This document shows positions 1 to 9,533 of a DNA stretch of 64,000 nt, piece after piece. Both the position numbers and the translations under genes were made by a program. This DNA is from Paucidesulfovibrio sp036541255. GTDB taxonomy: Bacteria > Desulfobacterota > Desulfovibrionia > Desulfovibrionales > Desulfovibrionaceae. The stretch's first letter is position 1. Each line of letters opens with the position of its first letter. Below the pieces are notes generated by a model that saw nothing but the letters and a program-made list of their open reading frames with translations, ran no database searches and was not told where the DNA came from. The stretch is taken from assembly GCA_036541255.1 (NCBI GenBank), contig JAZHDD010000059.1, positions 62,001 through 126,000 of the forward strand. Reading direction: 5' to 3'.

Positions 1-2
1 TT

Positions 3-1745
3 GATTCCATCAGTATTTTGTTCCGCGACCTCTGGCCCAGTCTTCAGGTAGAAAACGATCAGTTCATCCGTACCACGGACCCCTCGCACATCAAGGTCGT
101 CCAGGATATCCTGCAGCAGGTATATGATAGCGGCGATATTTATTTTGGCGAATATGGCGGCCATTATTGCTTTGGCTGCGAGCGGTTTTATACCGAGAAA
201 GAGTTGGTGGACGGCAAATGCCCCCAGCATGAGACCGAACCTGAATACATCGCGGAGAAGAATTATTTTTTCAAGATGTCCAAGTATCAGGATTGGCTCA
301 TAGACCATATCAAACAAAATCCCGAGTTCATTCGGCCAGAGCGGTATCGCAAGGAAGTGCTGAGCCTGTTAGAATCAGGTGCGCTGGAGGATTTGTGCAT
401 CTCCCGGCCCAAATCTCGGTTGGAGTGGGGCATCGAGTTGCCCTTCGATCCGGAATACGTTTGTTATGTCTGGTTTGACGCGCTGTTGAATTACGTCTCG
501 GCGTTGGGCTGGCCCAAAGGTGAAAAATTCAAGAAATATTGGCCGGCAGCCAACCATCTTATCGCCAAGGATATCCTCAAGCCACATGCCATTTTTTGGC
601 CGACCATGCTCAAGGCCGCCGGGATTGAGCCGTTCCAGCGGCTCAACGTGCATGGATATTGGCTGATTCGCGATACGAAAATGTCCAAATCCTTGGGCAA
701 CGTGATTGAGCCGTTGCAGATGATCGACATGTACGGGCTCAACGCTTTCCGTTATTTCCTGTTGAGGGAAATGTCTTTCGGCCAGGACGCGAGTTTTTCC
801 GAAGAGGCGTTGGTGGGACGGTTGAACGCCGATCTTGCCAATGATTTGGGCAATCTCTTCAATCGCACGCTTTCCATGACGCACAAGTATTTCGATGGGA
901 TTATTCCTGTTCCTGACGAATCCGAGGAAATTGAAGATGCCGAGATCAAGAAACTCGGCCAGAATTCCATGGAAACGTTCCAGGCCGAGTTTGCGGAAAT
1001 GCGGTTTGCCAGGGCTTTGGAAGGGCTTTGGGAATTGGTGCGAGGATTGAATAAATATATCGATACGGTCCAGCCTTGGGCCTTGTTTAAAAATAAAGAC
1101 AAGAAGCGCCTTTCCACCGTTATGTACATCATGTTGGAAAACATGCGGAAAATCGCGGTGCATCTGTGGCCGGTCATGCCCGAGGCCAGCGTGCTCATGC
1201 TGGATCAGCTTGGCATTGGCTTTGATCCGCACAAGGTGGACCTTTCCAAGGAGCTTGACGTGTGGGGGGTTCTGGACAGCGGCGCTGTTGTGGCGGAAAC
1301 TTCCAACCTGTTCCCTCGTGTGGATCGTCGGGAGGAACCTGCCGAGGAGTCCCTGCAAAAGAAGACCAAGAGCAATGGCAAGGCTCCGGTAGAGCCTGTT
1401 GCAGAGAACACGACCGCCTTTGTCGAGTTCGAGGATTTTCAGAAGGTGGATTTGCGTGTGGGCCACGTTGTTCAGGTGGATCGTCATCCCGATGCGGATC
1501 GTCTGCTTCTGGTCAAAGTGGACCTTGGGGAGCAGAATGGTCCCCGACAGGTTGTCGCCGGCTTGGCTGACTTTTTTCAGCCTGAGGACCTTACGGGACG
1601 TCAGGTGGTGGTTGTGGCCAATCTCAAGCCGCGCAAGCTGCGCAAGCAGCTTTCCGAAGGCATGATTCTGGCCGTGAAAACGGAAAATGGGATGGAATTG
1701 CTCACCGCTTCCGGTGAAGTCGCCGGGGGCAGCAAGGTCAGTTGA
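3..1745 (+). CDS. metG: Methionyl-tRNA synthetase, 5'-truncated by window edge
   Basis: Class I aminoacyl-tRNA synthetase that charges tRNA-Met in the cytoplasm. The reading frame is already open at base 3, so the N-terminal part of the Rossmann fold, with the HIGH motif, lies outside the window. Visible are a zinc knuckle (CFGCERF followed by KCPQH), the catalytic KMSKS loop (TKMSKSLGN, near bases 676-702), the helical anticodon-binding domain, a charged linker, and a C-terminal EMAP-II/Trbp111-like tRNA-binding OB fold (about the last 105 residues, starting FEDFQKVDLRVG). The C-terminal OB domain makes this the long dimeric form of MetG. A strong hairpin terminator follows the stop. Confidence 0.97.
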   Translation, partial: DSISILFRDLWPSLQVENDQFIRTTDPSHIKVVQDILQQVYDSGDIYFGEYGGHYCFGCERFYTEKELVDGKCPQHETEPEYIAEKNYFFKMSKYQDWLIDHIKQNPEFIRPERYRKEVLSLLESGALEDLCISRPKSRLEWGIELPFDPEYVCYVWFDALLNYVSALGWPKGEKFKKYWPAANHLIAKDILKPHAIFWPTMLKAAGIEPFQRLNVHGYWLIRDTKMSKSLGNVIEPLQMIDMYGLNAFRYFLLREMSFGQDASFSEEALVGRLNADLANDLGNLFNRTLSMTHKYFDGIIPVPDESEEIEDAEIKKLGQNSMETFQAEFAEMRFARALEGLWELVRGLNKYIDTVQPWALFKNKDKKRLSTVMYIMLENMRKIAVHLWPVMPEASVLMLDQLGIGFDPHKVDLSKELDVWGVLDSGAVVAETSNLFPRVDRREEPAEESLQKKTKSNGKAPVEPVAENTTAFVEFEDFQKVDLRVGHVVQVDRHPDADRLLLVKVDLGEQNGPRQVVAGLADFFQPEDLTGRQVVVVANLKPRKLRKQLSEGMILAVKTENGMELLTASGEVAGGSKVS

Positions 1746-1764
1746 TTTGTGCTGTTTTGGTTGG

Positions 1765-1797
1765 AAAAGAGCCCCGGCTTTGGCCGGGGCTCTTTTT
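1765..1797. terminator. Bidirectional intrinsic terminator after metG
   Basis: The arms GAGCCCCGGC and GCCGGGGCTC flank a short TTTG loop, with A-tract on the left and T-tract on the right. It can therefore end both metG from the left and the methyltransferase gene from the right. The methyltransferase stop codon (TAA, 1796-1798) touches its edge. Confidence 0.9.
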
Positions 1798-2674
1798 ATT
1801 GCTTCAGCGCCACGGCAACGCTGTGGACCAGAGCCACATACTGTTTCTTGTCATGGGCAAACAAGGCTTGAAGGCGGGCGGCGGCTTGCAAAACCTCTAC
1901 GGCTAGAGTTCTTTCCGCGTCTGAAGCGTCGCTGCGATCCAGCATCCGTCGGGCATACTCCGCCCGAAAGGACAGGGCATTTTCATAGTATTCATGACGC
2001 CCCTTTTCATCGAGACCACCAGTGGAGTCCACTTTGTAATCCATGAAGGTGAGATCCGGAAGGGGGCAAAGATTCAGAAGCATACCGTGCATGCGCCGTC
2101 CAAAATGACGGTCTGTGCCGCGCGCCAGGGAACGTGTTGAGTCAAGGAGCAATTCCAGATCGGGATTGGGCGGGTCCAGGGAGCGCATGTCGTCGTCGAT
2201 GCCGCGAACGATCAAAGCGCCGCCGGGATGCAACAGGTCCCACAATCGCTGCAGGGTCGTTGCGGGATCGGGAAGGTGGTGCAAAACATACGCGGCGAAC
2301 ACGATGTCGAAGAGTCCGTGCGTTTCCGGAGAAAGTGCCTCCAGGCTTATGCATTCGTACTGGAAACGCTCGTCCTCTTGTTCACTTGTTGCCTGGGTAA
2401 TGGCTTCGGCGCATATGTCAACGCCAAGACATTGGAATGGAACACCCAGACGCGGCAAGCGGGTACGAGCCGCATATCCATGCGCGCAGCCGACATCCAG
2501 CACGCGATAATCGTTCCGTCGGGGCATGGCGTGCAGGGTTTTGCTGAAGACGCGCAAGTCAAGATCGAGCAGGTTGTCGGCCTGAAGGCGCAATCGATCG
2601 CAGTCTTGCGCATAGTCGTATGCTGTGACGTATTGATTGATTGTTTTTGTTTTCATCGTATTGAAATCATGCAT
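1796..2674 (-). CDS. Class I SAM-dependent methyltransferase
   Basis: A 292-residue methyltransferase of the type 11/12 group. The glycine-rich SAM-binding motif I is VLDVGCAHGYAA (around residue 57), followed by an acidic end-of-strand residue in GVDICAEA and a motif IV-like stretch FDIVFAAYVLHHLPDP. Such proteins methylate small molecules or lipids, and nothing here identifies the substrate. Its ATG (2674) overlaps the stop of the upstream DUF523/DUF1722 gene (ATGCATGA), so the two are translationally coupled. A second in-frame ATG lies six codons in and cannot be excluded as the start. Confidence 0.85.
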   Translation of the reverse strand: MHDFNTMKTKTINQYVTAYDYAQDCDRLRLQADNLLDLDLRVFSKTLHAMPRRNDYRVLDVGCAHGYAARTRLPRLGVPFQCLGVDICAEAITQATSEQEDERFQYECISLEALSPETHGLFDIVFAAYVLHHLPDPATTLQRLWDLLHPGGALIVRGIDDDMRSLDPPNPDLELLLDSTRSLARGTDRHFGRRMHGMLLNLCPLPDLTFMDYKVDSTGGLDEKGRHEYYENALSFRAEYARRMLDRSDASDAERTLAVEVLQAAARLQALFAHDKKQYVALVHSVAVALKQ

Positions 2675-3617
2675 GGTTCATTAGCTTGAGTTCCGCGGGA
2701 GGCGGATTGAGATACACCTGTGCAGCGAGATAGTCCTGCCCGTAGCGTCGTACATAATGGTTGAGCAGGGTCAGGGGGACGATGCGCGGAACCAGTCCAT
2801 CGTAGTACTGTTGGATTATTTCCTGCAACTCCTGCTTTTCTCCTGACGAGAGCTGCTTTTTAAAATATCCCTGGCAGTGTTCCAATACGTTTCTGTGTGA
2901 TCGAGGTGTGGCCTTGCGTTTCAACGCATCCATGAGACGGTTGTGGTAGTCGGATCGCAGGGCCTTGTCGCCGCGTCCGGCAGTGGCGACAATTTTGCCC
3001 AGATCGCGATACGCCTGTACATTGTGGGCCATGATCAGAAGTTTGTGCCTGGTATGAAAATCCACCAGCGCCGACGGTTCGGGATTTGAGCCCGGGCCGC
3101 AGTGCCAACGGTGCATGGTGAAGATTCGTTCTATGAAGTTTTCCCGAATGTCAGGATCGTTGAGCCGTCCGTCATCTTCGACAGGAACGAGCGGGAAACG
3201 GTCCATGAACATGCCCGCGAAAATCCCGCGGCCCTTGAGCGAAGGAGGTCCTCCCTGTTCGGGGTAGACCTTGACCCGGCACATGCCGCTGGATGGCGAG
3301 CCATATTTGAAGACGAAACCGCACAGTTGTTCTTTTCCCAACGCATCCAGCCAGGGTATTGCCCAAGAGCGCATTTGCTCGGTGATGTCGCGCCCGGTTC
3401 GTGAGGTGACCAGCCTGGGATGCTCTGGATTACCGACAAGGCGGAGGGCTTCCCGTGGGACCGGAAGGCCGCATCCCACCTCAGGGCAGATCGGCACAAA
3501 CTCCACAAAGTGGCCGAGCGTGTCGCGCAGATAGGTGTTGAGTTTATGCCCTCCGTCGAAACGGACATTTTCGCCGAGCAGACAGCGGCTGATGCCGAGC
3601 TTGAGTGGGCTGGACAC
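2667..3617 (-). CDS. DUF523 and DUF1722 domain protein (TudS/YbgA-like)
   Basis: A 316-residue two-domain protein. The N-terminal DUF523 domain (about 6-150) has the family signature SRCLLGENVRFDGG and the CPEVGCG motif. DUF523 includes TudS, an Fe-S thiouracil desulfidase, so an Fe-S-dependent desulfurising role is possible but not proven. The C-terminal DUF1722 domain (about 190-305) contains HNVQAYRDLGKIVA. The usual third cysteine of the SPSCG motif is replaced by serine (SPSSG), and a cysteine occurs three residues later at about residue 113. I chose GTG 3617 because it has an AGGGAG Shine-Dalgarno six bases upstream. A frame open to 3677 has none. Confidence 0.85.
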   Translation of the reverse strand: MSSPLKLGISRCLLGENVRFDGGHKLNTYLRDTLGHFVEFVPICPEVGCGLPVPREALRLVGNPEHPRLVTSRTGRDITEQMRSWAIPWLDALGKEQLCGFVFKYGSPSSGMCRVKVYPEQGGPPSLKGRGIFAGMFMDRFPLVPVEDDGRLNDPDIRENFIERIFTMHRWHCGPGSNPEPSALVDFHTRHKLLIMAHNVQAYRDLGKIVATAGRGDKALRSDYHNRLMDALKRKATPRSHRNVLEHCQGYFKKQLSSGEKQELQEIIQQYYDGLVPRIVPLTLLNHYVRRYGQDYLAAQVYLNPPPAELKLMNHA

Positions 3618-3718
3618 GTGATTCTCCCTGTCTTGATTCGTTTTCCTTATGGGAATTGCAAAATAAACGTAAATCAAGAATCAATCCTAAAACGATCGTA
3701 GCTGTTTTGTACATTATA

Positions 3719-3748
3719 TTGAAATAAAAGTTGAAAAGACACTATACT
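3719..3748 (+). promoter_or_regulatory. Candidate sigma-70 promoter for the carB operon
   Basis: The -35 TTGAAA (3719-3724) and -10 TATACT (3743-3748) are separated by 18 bases, about 95 bases upstream of the carB start. It lies in the AT-rich gap between two divergent genes and is the best match in that gap. Confidence 0.55.
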
Positions 3749-3843
3749 TGGTCAACATGCCAGACTTGCCCATCGGGGCGAGTTGGCATATATTCACTCG
3801 CTTCAACACGGGACCCATCCCACCAACCCCCTGAAGGACGTCC

Positions 3844-6800
3844 ATGCCCAAACGCACCGACCTGAAAAAGATCATGCTGATCGGGTCCGGCCCGATCGTC
3901 ATCGGACAGGCCTGTGAATTCGACTACTCCGGAACCCAGGCGCTCAAGGCTCTCAAAGAGGAGGGCTATGAAGTCATCCTGGTGAACTCCAACCCCGCCA
4001 CGATCATGACTGATCCGGGGCTTGCCGACCGGACTTATATCGAACCCATCGAGCCCAAGACAGTGGAACGCATCATCGCCAAGGAGCGACCGGACGCGTT
4101 GTTGCCTACATTGGGAGGCCAGACCGGCCTGAATACGGCCTTGGCGGTTGCCGAGGCAGGTGTTCTGGAAAAGTACAATGTCGAGTTGATCGGCGCTGAC
4201 CAGCATGTCATCCGTAAGGCGGAAAGCCGTCAGGAATTCCGTCAGGCCATGGAAAACATTGGCCTGAAGGTGCCGGCCAGCGGCATTGCCCGGAATATGG
4301 ACGATGTGCGCGAATGGGGACAGAAGATAGAATTTCCCATCATTGTCCGGCCTGCCTATACCATGGGCGGCACGGGCGGTGGCGTGGCCTACAATATGGA
4401 AGATTTGGAAGCCATCGCCTCCAAAGGACTGGCCCTCTCCATTAAGAGCGAGGTCATGCTTGAGCAGTCCGTGCTCGGTTGGAAAGAATACGAACTCGAG
4501 GTCATGCGGGACAAAAAAGACAATTGCGTGATCATCTGTTCCATCGAAAACATGGACGCCATGGGCGTACATACAGGCGACTCCATCACCGTGGCCCCGG
4601 CCCAGACACTTACGGACCGGGAATATCAGGCCATGCGTGACGCGGCCTTGGCCATCATGCGCGAAATCGGCGTGGAGACCGGCGGGTCCAACGTTCAGTT
4701 CGCAGTGAACCCCAAGGATGGAGAATTGGTCATCATTGAGATGAACCCGCGTGTGTCTCGTTCTTCGGCGTTGGCTTCCAAGGCCACAGGCTTTCCTATC
4801 GCCAAAATCGCCGCAAAACTTGCCGTGGGTTATACGCTGGATGAGATTCCCAACGACATCACGCGCGAGACCATGGCCTCCTTCGAGCCGACCATTGACT
4901 ACTGCGTGATCAAAATTCCCCGGTTCACCTTTGAAAAATTCCCCGGCTCCGAGGATTATCTGACCACGGCCATGAAGAGCGTGGGCGAGACCATGGCCAT
5001 CGGCCGGACGTTCAAGGAGGCGCTCCAAAAGGGCCTGCGTTCCCTTGAGGTAGGCATGCCCGGCTTGGGCAAGAATTTCGAGACCTGTACCCAGGATCGC
5101 GATGAGCTTTTTGCGCTGTTGCGCAAACCCAATTCCCAGCGTGTCTACGCCTTGCGTAACGCCATGCGTTGCAACTTCACGGACGAGGAAATCAACGAGG
5201 CCACCGGCATCGACATGTGGTTCCTGCGTCAGTTCCGCGATATTCTGGTCCTGGAGGAAGAGCTCAAGGCGTACAGCATGCGCTTCGGCCTCAACGAGGA
5301 AGATCCGGAACTGCCTGTGCTGCTTCGTAAGGCCAAGGAATACGGTTATTCGGATCAGCAGCTGGCCACTATCTGGAAAAAGACCCATACGACCATCCGA
5401 AGCCTGCGCAAGCGCCTTGGCATCGAACCTACATATTATCTGGTGGATACCTGCGCGGCAGAATTCGAAGCCCACACTCCCTATTATTACTCGACCTACG
5501 AAAGCGGCAATGAGGTCGTTCCAGCCGAAGGGCGCAAGATCATGATCCTGGGCGGCGGTCCCAACCGTATCGGTCAGGGCATTGAATTCGATTACTGCTG
5601 CTGCCACTCTTCGTTTGAACTGCGCGAGATGGGCATCAAGTCCATCATGGTCAACTCCAACCCGGAAACCGTGTCCACGGACTACGACACCTCGGACAGG
5701 CTTTTCTTTGAGCCGCTGACGTTCGAGGATGTCTTGAATATCGTGGAATTCGAGAAGCCGGAGGGGGTGATCGTACAGTTCGGCGGCCAGACGCCTCTGA
5801 ATCTCGCCGTGCCCTTGCTGGAGGCGGGAGTGCCCATGATCGGCACCTCGCCGGACGCCATTGACCGGGCTGAAAATAGGGAGCGCTTCCAGCGGTTGCT
5901 GCAAAAACTGCATCTGAAGCAGCCCTTGAACGGCACGGCTATGAGCCTTGTCCAAGCCAAGGAAATCGCCGAGAAGATCGGCTTCCCCCTGGTGCTTCGG
6001 CCTTCCTACGTCTTGGGCGGACGCGGTATGGACATTGTTTATGCCATGGATGAATTTGAGCGCTATTTTCGTGAGTCCGCTCTTGTCAGTCCCGAACATC
6101 CCGTACTCATCGACAAGTTTCTGGAACATGCCGTTGAAGTGGATGTGGATGCTCTGGCTGACGGCGAGGAGTGTTATATCGGCGGTGTCATGGAGCACAT
6201 CGAGGAGGCAGGCATTCATTCCGGCGACTCGGCCTGCGTGCTTCCTCCACACACCATCCCGCATGAGCTGGTCCTGGAGATCGAGCGTCAGACCCGAGCC
6301 ATGGCCCTGGAGCTGGGCGTGGTCGGTCTGATGAACGTACAGTATGCCATCAAGGACGACGAAATATACATCATTGAAGTCAACCCGCGCGCTTCGCGTA
6401 CCGTGCCCTTCGTATCCAAGGCCACATCCGTGCCGTTGGCCCGGCTGGCCACGCGCATCATGCTTGGTGAAAAACTCAAGGATCTCGATCCTTGGTCCAT
6501 GCGCAAGCAGGGCTGGGTCGCGGTCAAGGAAGCGGTCTTCCCGTTCAATCGGTTCCCCAATGTGGACGTGCTGCTTGGACCGGAAATGCGCTCCACGGGC
6601 GAGGTCATGGGCCTGGATGAATCCTTTGGCTTGGCTTTCATGAAGTCGCAGTTGGCTGCCGGACAGATTCTGCCCACCGAAGGCACGGTCTTTGTGGCTG
6701 TGAACGACTGGGACAAACCGCTTGTGCTGCCCGTTGTTGCTCAATTCCAAAAGATGGGATTCCACATTCTCGCCACGCGTGGCACCGCCACCTATCTCTA

Positions 6801-7086
6801 CGACAACGGCATCCGCGACGTGGAGCCTGTGCTTAAGGTCTATGAAGGACGTCCCAACGTGCTTGACCACATCAAGAACAAGAAGATCGGGTTGGTCATC
6901 AACACCGTGTCCGGTCGCAAGACCGTGCATGATTCCAAGGATATTCGTCAGGCCGCCCTTGTGTACAACGTGCCCTATGTGACCACTGTGGCCGGGGCCA
7001 AAGCCACGGTGCAGGCCATTGATGAACTGCGCAGCACCGGCCTTCAGGTCAAGTGCCTGCAGGAATACTACGGCGGGCAAGCCTAG
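3844..7086 (+). CDS. carB: Carbamoyl-phosphate synthase large subunit
   Basis: 1080 residues, the full length of the family. It makes carbamoyl phosphate from bicarbonate, ammonia (delivered by CarA) and two ATP, feeding pyrimidine and arginine synthesis. The two homologous ATP-grasp halves are obvious. The first begins KKIMLIGSGPIVIGQACEFDYSG and the second, near residue 560, KIMILGGGPNRIGQGIEFDY. Each has a glycine-rich ATP loop (MGGTGGGVAYN; VLGGRGMDIVY) and an EMNPR/EVNPR metal-binding motif. The C-terminal 140 residues form the MGS-like allosteric domain. carA is not in the window. carB heads a plus-strand run, with purF 22 bases downstream. Confidence 0.98.
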   Translation: MPKRTDLKKIMLIGSGPIVIGQACEFDYSGTQALKALKEEGYEVILVNSNPATIMTDPGLADRTYIEPIEPKTVERIIAKERPDALLPTLGGQTGLNTALAVAEAGVLEKYNVELIGADQHVIRKAESRQEFRQAMENIGLKVPASGIARNMDDVREWGQKIEFPIIVRPAYTMGGTGGGVAYNMEDLEAIASKGLALSIKSEVMLEQSVLGWKEYELEVMRDKKDNCVIICSIENMDAMGVHTGDSITVAPAQTLTDREYQAMRDAALAIMREIGVETGGSNVQFAVNPKDGELVIIEMNPRVSRSSALASKATGFPIAKIAAKLAVGYTLDEIPNDITRETMASFEPTIDYCVIKIPRFTFEKFPGSEDYLTTAMKSVGETMAIGRTFKEALQKGLRSLEVGMPGLGKNFETCTQDRDELFALLRKPNSQRVYALRNAMRCNFTDEEINEATGIDMWFLRQFRDILVLEEELKAYSMRFGLNEEDPELPVLLRKAKEYGYSDQQLATIWKKTHTTIRSLRKRLGIEPTYYLVDTCAAEFEAHTPYYYSTYESGNEVVPAEGRKIMILGGGPNRIGQGIEFDYCCCHSSFELREMGIKSIMVNSNPETVSTDYDTSDRLFFEPLTFEDVLNIVEFEKPEGVIVQFGGQTPLNLAVPLLEAGVPMIGTSPDAIDRAENRERFQRLLQKLHLKQPLNGTAMSLVQAKEIAEKIGFPLVLRPSYVLGGRGMDIVYAMDEFERYFRESALVSPEHPVLIDKFLEHAVEVDVDALADGEECYIGGVMEHIEEAGIHSGDSACVLPPHTIPHELVLEIERQTRAMALELGVVGLMNVQYAIKDDEIYIIEVNPRASRTVPFVSKATSVPLARLATRIMLGEKLKDLDPWSMRKQGWVAVKEAVFPFNRFPNVDVLLGPEMRSTGEVMGLDESFGLAFMKSQLAAGQILPTEGTVFVAVNDWDKPLVLPVVAQFQKMGFHILATRGTATYLYDNGIRDVEPVLKVYEGRPNVLDHIKNKKIGLVINTVSGRKTVHDSKDIRQAALVYNVPYVTTVAGAKATVQAIDELRSTGLQVKCLQEYYGGQA

Positions 7087-7108
7087 CCGTTCGCCCCTGG
7101 GGAGAGGA

Positions 7109-8530
7109 ATGAAAAAAGAATATTGCGGCTTGTTCGGCATTGACAGCCATCCCGAAGCCGCCCGGATGATTTATTTTGGGCTTTACGCGCAACAGCATCG
7201 CGGGCAGGAGTCCGCAGGCATTTGCACCTGGGATGGTCAGCGAATTCGCGAACAGCGCGGCATGGGCCTTGTGGCGGACGTCTTCAATGAACGCCATCTG
7301 GGCACGGAGCTCAAGGGCACCATGGGGGTGGGGCATATTCGTTATTCCACCACGGGAGTATCCCTGATCCGCAATGCCCAGCCGTTCATGGTCACCCACG
7401 GCGAGCACCGGTTGGCTGTGGCCCATAACGGCAATCTTGTGAATACGTACGAGCTGCGCAAAGAGCTGGAGGCCCAGGGGTCGATTTTTCAGACCACCAT
7501 GGACACGGAAGTTTTTGTTCACCTTATCGCCAAGAATCTGAACGGCAACAGCCTGGAAGACGCTATCGTCAAGGCCTGCTCCAAGATCAAGGGTGCGTAT
7601 TCCTTGCTGATTCAGGCCAACAATAAGCTCATCGCCATCAAGGATCCCAACGGATTTCGCCCTCTGGCACTGGGCCGGGTGGGAAACAGCTATGTCTTTG
7701 CTTCCGAGACATGCGCCTTTGATCTTATCGACGCCGAGTTTTTACGTCCCCTGGATCCGGGGGAGATGGTCGTGGTGGAAAATGGCCGCCTGACCAGTCG
7801 GCGGATCTGTGAACCCCAACCGAGCTCGCATTGCATTTTTGAGTTGATTTATTTTGCACGGCCCGATTCCATCGTCTTTGGCGAGGTCGTCTACGAGCGG
7901 CGCAAGCGCATGGGCGCCATTCTTGCTGCGGAAGCCGGAGTGGATGCGGATATGGTCATGCCGTTCCCCGACTCCGGCAACTATGCGGCTGTGGGCTATG
8001 CCCAGGCATCCGGGTTGCCTCTGGAATTGGCCATGATCCGGAATCACTATGTGGGGCGTACGTTTATCCAGCCTTCCCAGGATATGCGCGATTTCGGCGT
8101 GCGCGTGAAGCTCAATCCTGTCAAGAGCATGATCAAGGGCAAACGCATTCTGATTGTGGAAGATTCCATCGTGCGCGGTACCACGATCCGTACTCGCGTA
8201 AAAAAGCTTCGTGAATTGGGAGCGCGCGAAATCCACATGCGCGTGTCTTGCCCCGCCATACGCTTTCCTTGCTTCTATGGTATTGATTTTTCTTCCAAGG
8301 GCGAACTGATTGCCGCCAACAATACCACCGAGGAAATCGCCAAGTTCATCGGGCTTGATTCGCTGCATTATCTGACGATTCCGGGGTTGCTTGAGGCCGT
8401 GAATAACAAGGAGGGCTATTGCCTGGCTTGTTTCAATGGCAAATATCCTGTGCCGCCTTCGGATCATTCGGGTAAGCATTGCCTGGAAGAGCCGATCAAG
8501 CCTGGTATTATTCATCAGTATTGCAAGTAG
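7109..8530 (+). CDS. purF: Amidophosphoribosyltransferase
   Basis: First committed enzyme of purine synthesis, converting PRPP and glutamine to phosphoribosylamine. The 473-residue protein begins MKKEYCGLFGI. The pentapeptide is a propeptide that should be removed to expose the N-terminal nucleophile cysteine of the class II glutamine amidotransferase domain. The C-terminal phosphoribosyltransferase domain contains the PRPP loop VEDSIVRGTT. Cysteines in SSHCIFE, SCPAIRFPC and YCLACFNG match the [4Fe-4S] ligands of the oxygen-sensitive Bacillus-type enzyme. The ATG at 7109 follows GGAGAGG and begins just before the catalytic cysteine. In-frame codons upstream lie inside carB. Confidence 0.97.
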   Translation: MKKEYCGLFGIDSHPEAARMIYFGLYAQQHRGQESAGICTWDGQRIREQRGMGLVADVFNERHLGTELKGTMGVGHIRYSTTGVSLIRNAQPFMVTHGEHRLAVAHNGNLVNTYELRKELEAQGSIFQTTMDTEVFVHLIAKNLNGNSLEDAIVKACSKIKGAYSLLIQANNKLIAIKDPNGFRPLALGRVGNSYVFASETCAFDLIDAEFLRPLDPGEMVVVENGRLTSRRICEPQPSSHCIFELIYFARPDSIVFGEVVYERRKRMGAILAAEAGVDADMVMPFPDSGNYAAVGYAQASGLPLELAMIRNHYVGRTFIQPSQDMRDFGVRVKLNPVKSMIKGKRILIVEDSIVRGTTIRTRVKKLRELGAREIHMRVSCPAIRFPCFYGIDFSSKGELIAANNTTEEIAKFIGLDSLHYLTIPGLLEAVNNKEGYCLACFNGKYPVPPSDHSGKHCLEEPIKPGIIHQYCK

Positions 8531-8537
8531 GAAGCGT

Positions 8538-9533
8538 ATGCCCACTCCCGATCCCAAGATGAATTTGCTGGATGTCGCGCGCGAGGTCCTGGATGTTGAA
8601 ATCCAGGGTCTTCAGGAGGTACGCGGCCAACTTGGCGACGGGTTTTCCGCTGCGCTGGAGCGTCTGGCCCGCTGCACGGGGCGTGTGGTGGTCAGCGGCA
8701 TAGGCAAATCCGGCCTTGTGGGCCGCAAGATCGCGGCAACGCTTTCCAGCACGGGCACCCCGGCCTTTTTTCTGCATCCGGTGGAAGGGGCGCATGGCGA
8801 TATGGGCATGATCCGTCCCGAGGACGTGGTTTTGGCCATTTCCAACAGCGGCGAGACCGACGAGTTGAACGCCATTTTGCCCACGCTACGCTCTCTCGGT
8901 GCATTCATTATCTCCCTGACGTCCAAGACCGATTCCAGTATGGCGCTCTTGTCCGACGTGGTCATCCCCATTGCCGTGCCGCGGGAAGCCTGCCCCATGG
9001 GACTTGCGCCCACGGCGAGCACCACGGCGGCCCTGGCCGTGGGGGACGCGTTGGCTGTCTGCCTGATGCAGCGCAACGGTTTTGATAAAGGCGATTTTCG
9101 TCGCTTTCATCCTGGCGGGGCCTTGGGGCAACGGCTTTCCAAGTGCGTCGGCGAGTTGATGCATGTGGAAGAGCTTCCTGTGGTCTCCATTGATGCATCG
9201 CTTGCGCAGGCGCTGGACGTGCTCAACGCAGGCGGCTTTGGTCTTGCTGTACTGGCGGCCAAGGACGGACCGTTGCTTGGTGTGCTTTCGGACGGCGATG
9301 TGCGCAGGTTGGCATGCCGTGGCCCACTTCCCTTGGAGGCACCTGCCGCCGAAGTCATGACCCGGTCGCCCAAGGTGGCCCGTGCAGACCAGTCCGCCGC
9401 TCAGGTTCTGGACATCATGGAGTCGCATCAGATCACGGTGTTGCCTGTTGTGAACGACAAGGGCGAATTGGCCGGGCTCATCCATCTGCACGACCTGCTC
9501 GGAAAGGGTCGATTCAAGTTTTCCTCCCAATGA
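8538..9533 (+). CDS. kdsD: D-arabinose 5-phosphate isomerase (KpsF/GutQ family)
   Basis: Interconverts ribulose 5-phosphate and arabinose 5-phosphate, the first step toward Kdo for lipopolysaccharide. The 331-residue protein has an N-terminal SIS sugar-isomerase domain (about 40-175, with VVSGIGKSGLVGRKIAATLSS and the SNSGETDE phosphosugar loop). A CBS domain pair (about 205-325, ending VVNDKGELAGLIHLHDL) follows. This is the standard KdsD layout. The start 7 bases after purF follows GGAAG. The stop overlaps the next start (ATGA). Confidence 0.93.
   Translation: MPTPDPKMNLLDVAREVLDVEIQGLQEVRGQLGDGFSAALERLARCTGRVVVSGIGKSGLVGRKIAATLSSTGTPAFFLHPVEGAHGDMGMIRPEDVVLAISNSGETDELNAILPTLRSLGAFIISLTSKTDSSMALLSDVVIPIAVPREACPMGLAPTASTTAALAVGDALAVCLMQRNGFDKGDFRRFHPGGALGQRLSKCVGELMHVEELPVVSIDASLAQALDVLNAGGFGLAVLAAKDGPLLGVLSDGDVRRLACRGPLPLEAPAAEVMTRSPKVARADQSAAQVLDIMESHQITVLPVVNDKGELAGLIHLHDLLGKGRFKFSSQ

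Noticed and set aside
3742..7140. Very long open frame antisense to carB (over 1100 codons)
   Set aside because: Shadow frame created by codon bias of the conserved carB gene. The product has no recognisable domains and is histidine/glycine-rich, as antisense frames of such genes are.
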